Assembly: GCA_015056415.1 (NCBI GenBank) | Contig: SVGJ01000021.1 | Coordinates: 1-36,961 of the forward strand | Origin: Clostridiales bacterium | GTDB taxonomy: Bacteria; Bacillota; Clostridia; Christensenellales; Aristaeellaceae | Length of the DNA: 36,961 bases | Direction: 5' to 3' | Part shown: positions 1-8,280 of the stretch, one piece after another | Layout: every line of letters begins with the position of its first letter | How positions within the stretch are numbered: position 1 is the stretch's first letter | Notes under the pieces: model-generated | The model's input: only the letters and a program-made list of their open reading frames with translations | What the model was told of the DNA's origin: nothing | Database searches by the model: none | Position numbers and translations under genes: made by a program

Positions 1-243
1 GCCGGGCATGACCTGGCCTTCTACGGCAGCACCTACAAGCGCATGGCCCTGCCTGCCAATGTGCCGGAGACCATGCGTCCCTGGTACACCCTGCGGGAAA
101 TGTACGTCGGTAAGGCAAGAACAAAGCTGGAATGGGCCCTGGAGGGCGACATTGTGCAGCGGGTGCTGAAGGATTTTCAGGAAATGGCGCCTCTTTACAA
201 AATGATGCGGGGTTGCCTGAATGAAGCGCAACTGAGTGAATGA
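1..243 (+). CDS. DUF2461-like protein, C-terminal part
   Basis: The reading frame is open from the first base of the window and stops at 241-243, so this is the last 80 residues of a gene that begins outside. The segment with YGSTYKR near its start and a DFQEMAPLYKMM stretch near its end resembles the C-terminus of the DUF2461 (TIGR02453) family, whose biochemical role is not established. The Met at 43 is internal and not a credible start. The stop lies 22 bases before the start codon of the phosphohexomutase gene, so the two are probably co-transcribed. The family call rests on remembered motif resemblance only; that it is a real coding end is well supported by frame and spacing. Confidence 0.6.
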   Translation, partial: AGHDLAFYGSTYKRMALPANVPETMRPWYTLREMYVGKARTKLEWALEGDIVQRVLKDFQEMAPLYKMMRGCLNEAQLSE

Positions 244-265
244 AACCGACAGGAGGTTTTCGGAT

Positions 266-1777
266 ATGGATTGGATGAAACTGAAGAGCGGCAGTGACGT
301 GCGTGGTACTGCCGTGGGCGAGAACGCCGTGCTGACCCCTCACGTGGCCAGCTGCCTGGGCATGGCCTTCGCGCGCTATATCGCGGAGAAGAAGAACAAG
401 AGCATCGGCCAGGTGACCATTGCCCTGGGCCGCGACAGCCGCATCTCCGGCCCCGCGCTGCTGCGCGCCGCCGCCGAGGGCATCGCCAAGGCCGGCGCGA
501 ATGTGCTGGACTTCGGCATGTGCACCACCCCGGCCATGTACATGAGCATTATCACGCCCGGCTTCCAGCCTGATGCGTCCATCATGATCACCGCCAGCCA
601 TCACCCCTACGACAAGAACGGCCTGAAGTTCTTCACCGAGGAAGGCGGCATCGATGGCGGTGTGGTCAAGACGCTGCTGGAAATGGCCTGCGATCTGGAG
701 CCCGAAGGCCTTTCCTTCTCCGGCTCCATTACCGAGAAGGCCTTCCTGCCCACCTATAAAGAGCAGCTGGCGGATCGCATCCGCAAGGGATTGGAAACCG
801 ACATGGCCAAGCCCCTGCTGGGTCTCCACGTGGTGGTGGACGCCGGCAATGGCGCTGGCGGTTTCTACGCTGAATTGATGGAGGAGCTGGGCGCCTGGAT
901 CGAGGGCAGCCAGTTCCTGGAGCCCGACGGCTATTTCCCCAACCATATCCCCAACCCCGAGAACGCGGAGGCCATGGCCAGCATCTGCGCCGCTGTGAAG
1001 AAGTCCGGCGCTGACCTGGGTGTGATCTTCGATACCGACTGCGACCGTGCCGCCATCGTGGATTCCGACGGCCGTGAGATCAACCGCAACCGCCTGATCG
1101 CCCTGATCTCCGCCATCCTGCTGGATGAGAAGCCCGGCCAGACCATCGTGACCGATTCGGTCACCAGCGCGGGCCTGAAGAAGTTCATCAACGATTGGGG
1201 CGGCGAGCACTACCGCTACAAGCGCGGCTACCGCAACGTCATCGATGAGGCGATCCGCCTCAATGCCGAGGGCATCGAGTGCCCCCTGGCCATCGAGACC
1301 AGCGGTCACGCCGCCATGAAGGAAAACTACTTCCTGGATGACGGTATGTACCTGGTCACTGTGCTGATCGTCCGCGCCATGAAGCTCAAGCAGGCAGGCT
1401 CCACCCTGGGCAGCCTCATCGCCGACCTGCAGGAGCCCGTGGAGAGCCGTGAGCTGCGCCTGAACATCACCAGCGAGGACTTCCGCGAGACGGGCAAGAC
1501 CGCCATCCAGCAGGTGCTGGACTACGCCAACGCTGCTGACAACTGGCACATCGCCCCCGATAACCGCGAGGGTGTGCGTATCTCCTTCGACCTGGACGGC
1601 GGTATGGATAACGGCTGGTTCCTGCTGCGTCTTTCCGTGCATGATCCGGTGCTGCCCCTCAATGCCGAGAGCGACGTCCCCGGCGGCGTGAAGCAGATGC
1701 TGACCAGCCTTTACGAGGTGCTGAAGAACTGCGAGGGCATCAACTTCGAGCCCCTGCAGAAGGCCATTGAGGCGTAA
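266..1777 (+). CDS. phosphohexomutase (phosphomannomutase/phosphoglucomutase family)
   Basis: 503 aa. It belongs to the alpha-D-phosphohexomutase superfamily, which interconverts sugar 1- and 6-phosphates through a phosphoserine. Visible motifs are the phosphoserine loop TASHHPYDKNG with catalytic Ser111, the Mg-binding loop DTDCDR at about 256-261, and the sugar-binding loop ETSGH at about 344-348, where GEESGH-type sequences are usual. The start is ATG 266 because AGGAGG at 251-256 is nine bases upstream; an in-frame GTG at 236 lies inside the preceding gene and has no ribosome site. A strong terminator follows. The product probably supplies mannose-1-P or glucose-1-P for envelope or storage polysaccharides. 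Sequence alone does not separate PMM from PGM specificity. Confidence 0.92.
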   Translation: MDWMKLKSGSDVRGTAVGENAVLTPHVASCLGMAFARYIAEKKNKSIGQVTIALGRDSRISGPALLRAAAEGIAKAGANVLDFGMCTTPAMYMSIITPGFQPDASIMITASHHPYDKNGLKFFTEEGGIDGGVVKTLLEMACDLEPEGLSFSGSITEKAFLPTYKEQLADRIRKGLETDMAKPLLGLHVVVDAGNGAGGFYAELMEELGAWIEGSQFLEPDGYFPNHIPNPENAEAMASICAAVKKSGADLGVIFDTDCDRAAIVDSDGREINRNRLIALISAILLDEKPGQTIVTDSVTSAGLKKFINDWGGEHYRYKRGYRNVIDEAIRLNAEGIECPLAIETSGHAAMKENYFLDDGMYLVTVLIVRAMKLKQAGSTLGSLIADLQEPVESRELRLNITSEDFRETGKTAIQQVLDYANAADNWHIAPDNREGVRISFDLDGGMDNGWFLLRLSVHDPVLPLNAESDVPGGVKQMLTSLYEVLKNCEGINFEPLQKAIEA

Positions 1778-1783
1778 TACATC

Positions 1784-1814
1784 AAGCCGGACGTGTTCTG
1801 CGTCCGGCTTTTCT
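1784..1814 (+). terminator. Rho-independent terminator after the phosphohexomutase gene
   Basis: Perfect 10-bp stem AAGCCGGACG / CGTCCGGCTT (1784-1793 and 1801-1810) with a 7-base loop, followed by TTCT. Confidence 0.85.
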
Positions 1815-1829
1815 GAATGAGTGAGACAA

Positions 1830-2618
1830 ATGTCGATGCTTGATCTTCACCTGCGCTTCCATCCACTGACGTCGCATCCCTTCGACATGGAGGACTGCCG
1901 CGAGGTGCCGCCCTGCACGTTGCTGCACCCCTATGTGCGGTGCTTCTGGGGGCCGGTGGCGCGGAAATATAGCCTGGTGGTTCCAGACGCCTGCGCAGAT
2001 ATCATCATTGTGACAGAGGGGCAGAGGATGCGTATTTCCTTTTGTCCGGTGGATAATGCGCCGTTCCATTCTCACTCGGTGATGGAGAATATGTTCGGTG
2101 TACGGTTCTATCTCTGGGCGCTGCCGTATTTTCAGGTCGGTGGCGAATTCAATGAGGAGAGCTTTCCGGATCTGTATGCGTACCTGCTGCGGGAGGGCTT
2201 CCTTGAAGCGGACTTTGATCGGCGGCAGGCGATCATGGAGTGTTATCTGGTTCGACGGCTGGACAAGGCCGCTGTGCCAGGCGGCATACTGGACGGTCTT
2301 GACCTGCTGGTGCGCTGCCATGGAAGCGTGTCAGTAAGGGAAGCGGCGGCGCACATGAGCGTCAGTACCCGCACGGCGGAGCGGCTGTTCAGGCGGCACA
2401 CGGGTCTTTCGCCGAAGGAGGTAGCGGAAGTGATTCGCTATCAGACGCTGTGGCGCCGTGCGCTGACGCAGCCACGCTTTGATCTGCTGGAGCAGGTGGA
2501 GGCGCTGGGGTATTGCGATCAGTCGCATCTGCTGAACAATTTTCGCAAATTCCATGGTATGCCGCTCCATGAAGCTGTGCGCATGGCGAAGGATGTCGCT
2601 TTTTTACAAGACGGATGA
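1830..2618 (+). CDS. AraC-family transcriptional regulator
   Basis: 262 aa from ATG 1830 (GTG 1821 and ATG 1836 are alternatives; no clear Shine-Dalgarno decides). The N-terminal half has a PxxxLHPYVRCFWG stretch followed by VVPDACADIII, the pattern of the cupin-like sensory domain found in many AraC regulators (DUF6597 type). The C-terminal ~95 residues carry the paired AraC helix-turn-helix: VREAAAHMSVSTRTAERLF as the first HTH, then the conserved tail ending GYCDQSHLLNNFRKFHG. It is probably a DNA-binding activator or repressor with a small-molecule sensor. The ligand is unknown. It follows a terminator, so it probably has its own promoter, and it may control the downstream 2657-4290 genes. 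Confidence 0.88.
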   Translation: MSMLDLHLRFHPLTSHPFDMEDCREVPPCTLLHPYVRCFWGPVARKYSLVVPDACADIIIVTEGQRMRISFCPVDNAPFHSHSVMENMFGVRFYLWALPYFQVGGEFNEESFPDLYAYLLREGFLEADFDRRQAIMECYLVRRLDKAAVPGGILDGLDLLVRCHGSVSVREAAAHMSVSTRTAERLFRRHTGLSPKEVAEVIRYQTLWRRALTQPRFDLLEQVEALGYCDQSHLLNNFRKFHGMPLHEAVRMAKDVAFLQDG

Positions 2619-2656
2619 AAGCGCGTGCGTTATCATGGAACCATGGAGGTGATAGT

Positions 2657-3562
2657 ATGTACAACGAGGTTCACCGGTGGATGGTGCGCAATGCCCGTGC
2701 TGTGGAGCTGGCCCTGTGGCGGTGCTATTTTGAAAACGGGGATCCCAGGAATGTGGCGGATGCGCTGCTGGCCTATCAGAACGAGGATGGTGGCTTTGGT
2801 CATGCGCTGGAGCCTGATTGCTGGAACCCCGGCTCCACGCCCATCACTACCTGGACAGCCTTGAAGTATATGCTGTCGGTGGGATTCACTGACATGACGC
2901 ATCCGGCGTATCAGGGTGTTTGGCGTTATCTGGCTTCCGGGAAGGATCTGGAAGACTATGGCTGGCGGTTTACCGTGCCGCAGAACGACGCGTATCCCCG
3001 GGCCCCCTGGTGGAGCTATGATGAGAAGAGCAACCAGTCGAACTATCCCAATGTCACTGTGGGCCTGACTGCGTTCATCCTGAAATATGGTGAAGACGCG
3101 GAGCTTATAGCAGCCGCGAAGGGATATGCCGGGCAGCTGGCTGCTTTGCTGGTTGAGCGGGCGAGCTTCGGGGAAGCCCTGGAGGGCTACGACTTCCTGC
3201 TGGAAGCCATGGAGGCAAACGGCATGCCGGTTCAGGCGGAGACATGGGCCATCCTGCGGCAAAAGCAAAACGCTTCCATTGGAAGGGATCCAGCCCAGTG
3301 GAAGAACTACGTGCCCCGGCCCTCTCGGTTCATCCATAATGTGAACAGCCCTCTGTACATCGGTAATGAGTCCATCGTACAGGCGGAGGTGGAGTACCTC
3401 AAAGGCACCCGGCAGCCCGGCGGCGTATGGCCCATCACATGGACGTGGTTCGACATGATGGAGCGGTACGGACGTGAGTTCGCCATCAGCGAGAACTGGT
3501 GGAAGGGCCTGGTTGCCATTGAGAATATGCTGTTCCTGAAAGCCTTTGACAAAGGAGAATGA
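2657..3562 (+). CDS. terpenoid-cyclase/prenyltransferase-fold (alpha-alpha toroid) protein
   Basis: 301 aa from ATG 2657, preceded by GGAGGT at 2645-2650. The early segment LLAYQNEDGGFGHALEPD is the QxxDGGFG-type repeat typical of squalene-hopene-cyclase-like and protein-prenyltransferase-like alpha-alpha barrels, and a second weak repeat lies near PGGVWPITWTWF toward the C-terminus. Bacterial stand-alone proteins of this type are mostly of unknown function. I see no DxDD cyclase motif and no signal peptide, so cyclase activity should not be assumed. It sits 38 bases after the AraC gene and 2 bases before the DUF3795 gene, suggesting co-transcription. Confidence 0.7.
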   Translation: MYNEVHRWMVRNARAVELALWRCYFENGDPRNVADALLAYQNEDGGFGHALEPDCWNPGSTPITTWTALKYMLSVGFTDMTHPAYQGVWRYLASGKDLEDYGWRFTVPQNDAYPRAPWWSYDEKSNQSNYPNVTVGLTAFILKYGEDAELIAAAKGYAGQLAALLVERASFGEALEGYDFLLEAMEANGMPVQAETWAILRQKQNASIGRDPAQWKNYVPRPSRFIHNVNSPLYIGNESIVQAEVEYLKGTRQPGGVWPITWTWFDMMERYGREFAISENWWKGLVAIENMLFLKAFDKGE

Positions 3563-3564
3563 AC

Positions 3565-3837
3565 ATGATCGACACAAGATGCGGACTGAGATGCGAAGGC
3601 TGCGAGTACATTCAGAGCTGCGGCTGCGGGGGATGCATCGCCACCAACGGACATCCTTTCCACGGCGAGTGTCCTGTGGCCATGTGCTGCCAGGAGAAGG
3701 GATACGTCCATTGCGGCGAGTGTCCGGTGATACCCTGTGAGCTGCTGAAGCAATATTCCTGCGACCCGGAGCACGGGGATAATCCCCCCGGCGCACGCAT
3801 TGAACAGTGCAGGAAGTGGACGCTGAGCGAGCAGTGA
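3565..3837 (+). CDS. DUF3795 family small cysteine-rich protein
   Basis: 90 aa. ATG 3565 is preferred over ATG 3559, which overlaps the previous stop, because AAAGGAG ends about eight bases before it. The protein is very rich in cysteine: CGLRCEGCEYIQSCGCGGC near the N-terminus, then CPVAMCC and CGECPVIPCELL, and a C-terminal QCRKW. This spacing fits the DUF3795 family of presumed metal-binding proteins with no assigned activity. It is translationally close to the toroid-fold gene upstream and 26 bases from the broken VOC gene downstream. Confidence 0.75.
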   Translation: MIDTRCGLRCEGCEYIQSCGCGGCIATNGHPFHGECPVAMCCQEKGYVHCGECPVIPCELLKQYSCDPEHGDNPPGARIEQCRKWTLSEQ

Positions 3838-3863
3838 TCTGAACAGGGAGAAGGAGGACGCCT

Positions 3864-4290
3864 GTGGATAAAATCACCGTGATACCGTACTTATCCTTCA
3901 ATGGATGCTGCGAGGAGGCTATCAGCACGTATATCAGGGGCCTTTGGCGGCGAAACGTATTACCTGTCCCGATGGACGGAGGAGACCTGCGGCGGAATAC
4001 CGGAGAGGATCGGCAAGGTGATGCATACCGAGTTTGCGCTGGGAAGTACGCGGATGTCGGGTGGAGATTCATTTGAATATGTGGACAGCAATACGGCCAT
4101 CAAGCTGATGATCCATATGGACACCATAGAGCAGGCGCTTCAAGCTGTGGGGACATTGGCACAGGGCGGCGAGGTGGTCGCACCTCTGAAGCCTCACCCT
4201 GCGCCGGATGACGGCGGTTGCGGCTCTGTGACACGGGATCGGTTTGGGTATACATGGATCATTACCTGCCCCAATCCGGATAAACGATAA
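3864..4290 (+). pseudogene. VOC/PhnB-like (glyoxalase-fold) protein, frameshifted
   Basis: A GTG start at 3864 with AAGGAGG at 3851-3857 opens a frame reading KITVIPYLSFNGCCEEAIS, the usual N-terminus of PhnB-like VOC proteins. The rest of the family pattern (AFGGETYYL, then EFALGSTRMSGGD and a C-terminal DRFGYTWIITCP) lies in the next frame and runs to the stop at 4288-4290. Dropping one G from the GGGG run at 3937-3940 restores a continuous ~142-residue protein with TYIRAFGGET across the junction. This is therefore either a recent one-base insertion or a sequencing error in a homopolymer. Members of this family act in varied dioxygenase, glyoxalase or resistance reactions; no substrate can be inferred here. 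Confidence 0.82.
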
Positions 4291-4319
4291 AAAGCGCCGT
4301 TCAGATACGAACGACGCCT
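4287..4319 (-). terminator. terminator of tmcAL, overlapping its stop codon
   Basis: Read on the minus strand, GGCGTCGTTC pairs with GAACGGCGC (one mismatch) around a short loop, followed by TTTTTA. The hairpin begins inside the last codons of tmcAL and lies between two converging genes. Confidence 0.7.
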
Positions 4320-5473
4320 TGAGTGAAGCCAAGCCCCGCCGGTAATCCGCAGCCCAGCGCCCACAGGTCGTAGGCGAGGAGTTCGGTGTGGAACCAGGCT
4401 TCACCAATAGTATGATCGGCGGCTTTCCCGATGATGGGAAAGCCGTTTTGCTTGATATGTGTGAGCAGCGGGCGTGCCTCCTGGTGGAAGCCAAGCAGCC
4501 ACGCGGCGGTAGGCAGCGGCTCCGCATCCAGCTGAGCCTGTGTGATCCCCAACAGCGCGTGAGCGCACAGCCGGGAAAGCCGCGCATGGGGGTAGCGACG
4601 AGTCTTGGCGGCGAGCAGCAGAGCCTCGCGGGTGGCGGCAAACCGCGCTGCCGTGCGCAGACGGTCCTCGATCCCCTCGGACAGGTCGGGCAGAGCCTTC
4701 CACTCAGCCTCCCGCATGGCGCGCAAGCGGTAGAGCAGCGCCTGATCCAGCGCGGCAGGGCGCATCAGGCGGCCTTCCATGGCGGCGGTCCGCAAAACCT
4801 CGGGGGAAGGGAGACGTTTATCGCACCCGGCCCAATCGCCCCGATGGATGGCTCCGCGCAACGCGGTGGCGGAGGGGAGGGCCTCGTTCAGCGCGGTGGC
4901 GTGGTAATCGGCGTGGCGGGGAATGGGGTACACATCCATGTCGGCGTTCAGGCGGCGCAGGGCTCGCAGATAGCACACCGCCAGGGTGTTGTTGGGCGAG
5001 GCGAGGAGATTGCCTGCCTCCGGCGTTGTATCTGCCATCGCCGCGGACAGCGCGGCAGGATAGGGCATACCGCTGTTCATGCGGCGGTGGAGGGCGTCGG
5101 TAAAGCTGTCGTCCGGCTCCTCCAGCATACGGGCGCAGGCGGTGAGTTTGTCAATATCGGCAGTTTCGGCGCCAAAGGAGATGGCGTCCGCACCCAGCCC
5201 CTTCAGCAGCGCTACGCCGCCCAGGGCGAAGTGCTCCGCATCCCTGACGGCCCAGCAGGCAGGCAGCGCGAACACCACGTCGGCGCCGTTTTCCAGCGCC
5301 ATGCGGGCACGGTCGGCAGGGGAGAGAATGGCGGCTTCACCACGCTGGGTGAAGCAGGAGGACATGACGACGACAACGCAATCGGCGCCGCTGACTTTGC
5401 GGGCTTCACGCAGATGGTACGCGTGACCGTTATGAAATGGGTTGTATTCGGCGATCACGCCAACGATGCGCAT
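4301..5473 (-). CDS. tmcAL: tRNA(Met) cytidine acetate ligase TmcAL
   Basis: 390 aa, COG1323/YlbM family. TmcAL activates acetate with ATP to acetyl-AMP and acetylates N4 of the wobble cytidine of elongator tRNA(Met). The nucleotidyltransferase-type motif is at the very start: VIAEYNPFHNGH (residues 6-17), followed by VVVMSSCFTQRGEAA and the conserved MALENGADVVFALP stretch. Length is normal for the family. ATG 5473 is preceded by AAAGGAGGAA (5480-5489). It has its own promoter and is divergent from pduL-ackA, genes that make acetate, the substrate of this enzyme. Confidence 0.95.
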   Translation of the reverse strand: MRIVGVIAEYNPFHNGHAYHLREARKVSGADCVVVVMSSCFTQRGEAAILSPADRARMALENGADVVFALPACWAVRDAEHFALGGVALLKGLGADAISFGAETADIDKLTACARMLEEPDDSFTDALHRRMNSGMPYPAALSAAMADTTPEAGNLLASPNNTLAVCYLRALRRLNADMDVYPIPRHADYHATALNEALPSATALRGAIHRGDWAGCDKRLPSPEVLRTAAMEGRLMRPAALDQALLYRLRAMREAEWKALPDLSEGIEDRLRTAARFAATREALLLAAKTRRYPHARLSRLCAHALLGITQAQLDAEPLPTAAWLLGFHQEARPLLTHIKQNGFPIIGKAADHTIGEAWFHTELLAYDLWALGCGLPAGLGFTQGVVRI

Positions 5474-5497
5474 GGGTCATTCCTCCTTTCGGGGGAG

Positions 5498-5527
5498 ATT
5501 ATAGCATAGATGGGGTAAAAGATACAA
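5498..5527 (-). promoter_or_regulatory. promoter of tmcAL
   Basis: On the minus strand TTGTAT (5522-5527) and TATAAT (5498-5503) are separated by 18 bases, ending about 24 bases before the start codon. Confidence 0.65.
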
Positions 5528-5559
5528 GTTTTCGTGTAGAAATCCTCCCTGTGATACCC

Positions 5560-5587
5560 TTTACAAATGGTAGAAAGGTGGTATAAT
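5560..5587 (+). promoter_or_regulatory. promoter of pduL-ackA
   Basis: TTTACA (5560-5565), 16-base spacer, TATAAT (5582-5587). The start codon of pduL lies 37 bases downstream. This also rules out the earlier in-frame ATG at 5586, which overlaps the -10 box. Confidence 0.8.
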
Positions 5588-5624
5588 GTATAGAGCCTAC
5601 CATAAGAAAGGAAGGGTTTTTGTC

Positions 5625-6197
5625 ATGAAGAAGTTTATCGTTGAGACCTCCGCCCGTCACGTGCACGTGTCCAAGCAGGATCTGGAGATCCTGTTCGGCA
5701 AGGGCTATGAGTTGAAGATCAAGAAGATGCTGTCCCAGCCCGGCCAGTACGCCTGCGAAGAGCGCGTGGACGTGGTCGGCCCCAAGAAGACCCTCACCGG
5801 CGTGAGCATCCTGGGCCCCTGCCGCAATGCCACCCAGGTCGAGATTTCCCTGACCGACGCCCGCTCCATCGGCGTGAGCGCGCCCATCCGCGAGTCCGGC
5901 GACATCGCAGGCACCGGCGCCTGCAAGCTGGTCGGCCCCTGCGGCGAGGTTGAGATCGCCGAGGGCGTCATCGCCGCCAAGCGCCACATCCATATGACTT
6001 GCGCCGACGCCGCCGAGCTGGACGTGAAGGATAAGGATGTTGTCTCTGTTAAGCTCGATACCGATGGCCGCGCACTGGTCTTTGGCGACGTGGTGGTCCG
6101 CGTGAGTGACAGCTTTGCCCTGGCCATGCACATCGATACCGATGAGTCCAACGCTGCCTGCTGCGGCCGCGATACCATGGGCGAGATTATTAAGTAA
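5625..6197 (+). CDS. pduL: PduL-type phosphate acyltransferase (phosphotransacetylase)
   Basis: 190 aa. PduL transfers the acyl group of acetyl- or propionyl-CoA to phosphate. It is unrelated to classical Pta and uses zinc held by histidines. The two hallmark His clusters are visible: SARHVHVS near residue 9 and AAKRHIHM near residue 120. The protein starts directly with the first beta strand, so it lacks the ~20-residue encapsulation peptide of microcompartment PduL and should be cytosolic. No microcompartment shell genes are nearby. ATG 5625 has AGGAAGG just upstream. AckA follows after 14 bases, forming a two-gene acetate-production operon. Confidence 0.93.
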   Translation: MKKFIVETSARHVHVSKQDLEILFGKGYELKIKKMLSQPGQYACEERVDVVGPKKTLTGVSILGPCRNATQVEISLTDARSIGVSAPIRESGDIAGTGACKLVGPCGEVEIAEGVIAAKRHIHMTCADAAELDVKDKDVVSVKLDTDGRALVFGDVVVRVSDSFALAMHIDTDESNAACCGRDTMGEIIK

Positions 6198-6211
6198 GAG
6201 GAGTTCGACCA

Positions 6212-7417
6212 ATGAAGATTCTGATCGTAAACGCGGGTTCTTCCTCCCTGAAGTATCAGGTCATCGATATGGAAGGCGAGCAGGTGCTGGCCAAGGGCGT
6301 TGTGGAACGCATCAACATCGAGGGCAGCCAGCTCAAGCATACCATGGGCAAGGAAAAGTTCGAGATCAAGCAGCCTATCAAGGATCACGTGGAGGCTACC
6401 CAGCTGGTGCTGGCTACCCTGCAGGATGAGACCATGGGCGTCATCAAGTCCGTGGACGAGATCGGCGCTGTAGGCCATCGCGTGCTGCACGGCGGCACCG
6501 AATTCTCCGAGTCCGTTATCATCAACGACGCGGTGAAGGCTGCCATCCGCAAGTGCATCCCTCTGGGCCCCCTGCACAACCCCGCCAACCTGATGGGCAT
6601 CGAAGCCTGCGAGAAGGTCATGCCCACCACTCCCCAGATTGCCGTGTTCGATACCGCCTTCCATCAGACCATGCCCGCCAAGGCCTATATGTACGGCGTG
6701 CCGAAGAAGTATCATGATGAGATGGGCGTGCGCCGCTATGGCTTCCACGGCACCTCTCACCGTTATGTGAGCAAGCGCGTGTGCGAGTTCATGGGCATTC
6801 CCCAGGAGGGCACCCGTGTGATCATCTGCCACCTGGGCAACGGCTCTTCCCTGAGCGCCTGCGTGGACGGCAAGTGCGTGGATACCTCCATGGGCCTGAC
6901 TCCTCTGGAGGGCCTGCTGATGGGTACCCGCTGCGGCAGCTGCGACCCCGCCGTGGTGCAGTTCATCGCCAACAACGAGAAGATGACCCCCGATCAGGTG
7001 CTGGACATGATGAACAAGAAGTCCGGCCTGCTGGGCATCAGCGGCACTTCCTCCGATATGCGTGATATCGACGCCGCTGCCGACGAAGGCAACGAGAACG
7101 CCGAGCTGGCCCGCCAGATGCTGGTTTACGGCATCCAGAAGTACATCGGCTCCTATGCCGCCGCCATGGGCGGTGTGGACATGATCGTGTTCACTGCCGG
7201 CATCGGCGAGAACAACGGCAAGCTGCGTGAGCGCGTGATGGCCAACTTTGAGTATCTGGGCGCCAAGCTGGATCCTGCCAAGAACGCTGCCTGCGCTGAC
7301 GGCAAGGCCACCGAGTGCGTCATCTCCACCGATGATTCCAAGGTCAAGATCCTGGTCATCCCCACCAACGAGGAGATCATGATCGCCCGCGACACCCTGG
7401 AGCTGGTGAGCAAGTAA
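6212..7417 (+). CDS. ackA: acetate kinase
   Basis: 401 aa, full length for the family. It converts acetyl phosphate and ADP to acetate and ATP, the substrate-level phosphorylation step that follows PduL. Motifs seen: N-terminal VNAGSSSLKYQ, RRYGFHGTSHRYV in the middle, the phosphate-binding HLGNGSSL, then GTRCGSCDP where many enzymes have GTRSGDLDP, and FTAGIGEN near the C-terminus. A GAGGAG sequence lies at 6199-6204 before ATG 6212. A strong terminator follows the gene. Confidence 0.97.
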   Translation: MKILIVNAGSSSLKYQVIDMEGEQVLAKGVVERINIEGSQLKHTMGKEKFEIKQPIKDHVEATQLVLATLQDETMGVIKSVDEIGAVGHRVLHGGTEFSESVIINDAVKAAIRKCIPLGPLHNPANLMGIEACEKVMPTTPQIAVFDTAFHQTMPAKAYMYGVPKKYHDEMGVRRYGFHGTSHRYVSKRVCEFMGIPQEGTRVIICHLGNGSSLSACVDGKCVDTSMGLTPLEGLLMGTRCGSCDPAVVQFIANNEKMTPDQVLDMMNKKSGLLGISGTSSDMRDIDAAADEGNENAELARQMLVYGIQKYIGSYAAAMGGVDMIVFTAGIGENNGKLRERVMANFEYLGAKLDPAKNAACADGKATECVISTDDSKVKILVIPTNEEIMIARDTLELVSK

Positions 7418-7429
7418 GCTGACGGATGC

Positions 7430-7468
7430 GCCAGGGGAGAGAAGAATCTCTCCTCTGGCTGCATTTTT
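7430..7468 (+). terminator. Rho-independent terminator after ackA
   Basis: 13-bp stem (7430-7442 with 7447-7459, one G-T pair) with an AGAA loop, followed by TGCATTTTTGC. Confidence 0.88.
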
Positions 7469-7493
7469 GCTTGATTTTCCCGAGAAATTCCTG

Positions 7494-7522
7494 TTGACAA
7501 ACGACGGGAAATTTTCTATAAT
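7494..7522 (+). promoter_or_regulatory. consensus promoter of the DUF177-rpmF operon
   Basis: Perfect TTGACA (7494-7499), 17-base spacer, perfect TATAAT (7517-7522). Transcription should begin near 7529, which excludes the ATG at 7528 as the start of the downstream gene. Confidence 0.92.
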
Positions 7523-7551
7523 AAGCAATGGTCACATTTGAGGTGATGACG

Positions 7552-8058
7552 ATGAAGCTTAACGTTTCCGAAGCGTTGCGCAACCCGGGTCAGGATTACG
7601 CGTTTCATGGCGAGCAGGCCATTGCTCCTGTGGACATCGGCGGCGAAACCGTTACGTTTGATACGGCGGTGCTGCAGGGCGCGTTCTTTACTGATGAAGA
7701 CGGCGGCGTGACGGTGGATGGCAAGCTCACCACAGTTGCTCACGCTCAATGCGCAAATTGTCTGGAGCCCGCAAGCACAGACATCGAGGCGTCCTTCCGC
7801 GAGACATTCGTGCGAGGCGGCGACCCGAACGACGATGAAATCTTCTGCTACGAAGGTTATCAGGTCGAGTTTGACAAGCTGGCCATGTCCTATGCGGTGA
7901 TGGCCCTGCCCATTCGCTTCCTTTGCAAAGAGGATTGCGAGGGCCTGGGCGAGACCATCGCTGTGGATAGTGATTATAACTCATGCCAGAAGGAACTGCC
8001 CGGTCAGCATCCTTTTGCGGCATTGCAGCAGTTGCTGACGAAGGATGAGGAGGTGTAA
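7552..8058 (+). CDS. DUF177 (YceD-like) protein
   Basis: 168 aa from ATG 7552, with GAGGTG at 7540-7545. DUF177 proteins are conserved immediately upstream of rpmF across bacteria and are linked to rRNA accumulation or ribosome production, although the mechanism is not settled. Family features visible are the CANCLEP pair of cysteines near residue 64 and the second pair LCKEDCEGLG, which could form a metal site. The C-terminus HPFAALQQLL matches the usual short helical end. The stop is two bases from the start of rpmF, so translation is probably coupled. Confidence 0.88.
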   Translation: MKLNVSEALRNPGQDYAFHGEQAIAPVDIGGETVTFDTAVLQGAFFTDEDGGVTVDGKLTTVAHAQCANCLEPASTDIEASFRETFVRGGDPNDDEIFCYEGYQVEFDKLAMSYAVMALPIRFLCKEDCEGLGETIAVDSDYNSCQKELPGQHPFAALQQLLTKDEEV

Positions 8059-8060
8059 AC

Positions 8061-8252
8061 ATGGCTACTCCTAAGGGAAAGATCTCCAAGGCTCGCAAGC
8101 ACAGCCGCCAGGCGAACTGGAAGCTGAGCCTGCCCGGCATCGTTGAATGCCCCCAGTGCCATCAGATGAAGCTGGCCCACCGCGTGTGCAAGCACTGCGG
8201 TTACTACAAGGGAACTCAGGTCGTCGTGAAGGACGAGGCTCAGAACGCCTGA
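8061..8252 (+). CDS. rpmF: 50S ribosomal protein bL32
   Basis: 63 aa. The MATPKGKISKARKHSRQANW start is the classical bL32 N-terminus, followed by a zinc ribbon CPQCHQMKLAHRVCKHCGYY with two CxxC knuckles. This is the zinc-dependent form of the protein. It is co-transcribed with the DUF177 gene. A small palindrome GATTCA-CC-TGAATC overlaps the stop but has no T tract, so transcription may continue toward the T-box leader. Confidence 0.97.
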   Translation: MATPKGKISKARKHSRQANWKLSLPGIVECPQCHQMKLAHRVCKHCGYYKGTQVVVKDEAQNA

Positions 8253-8280
8253 TTCACCTGAATCCCACATAAGTCTCGCA

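Noticed and set aside
5705-7528. A 607-codon minus-strand open frame opposite pduL-ackA
   Set aside because: Antisense shadow with no initiation signals; it also crosses the ackA terminator and the next promoter.
8252-8265. Palindrome GATTCA-CC-TGAATC as the terminator of rpmF
   Set aside because: The stem is short and A/T-rich and there is no T tract, so termination is unlikely.
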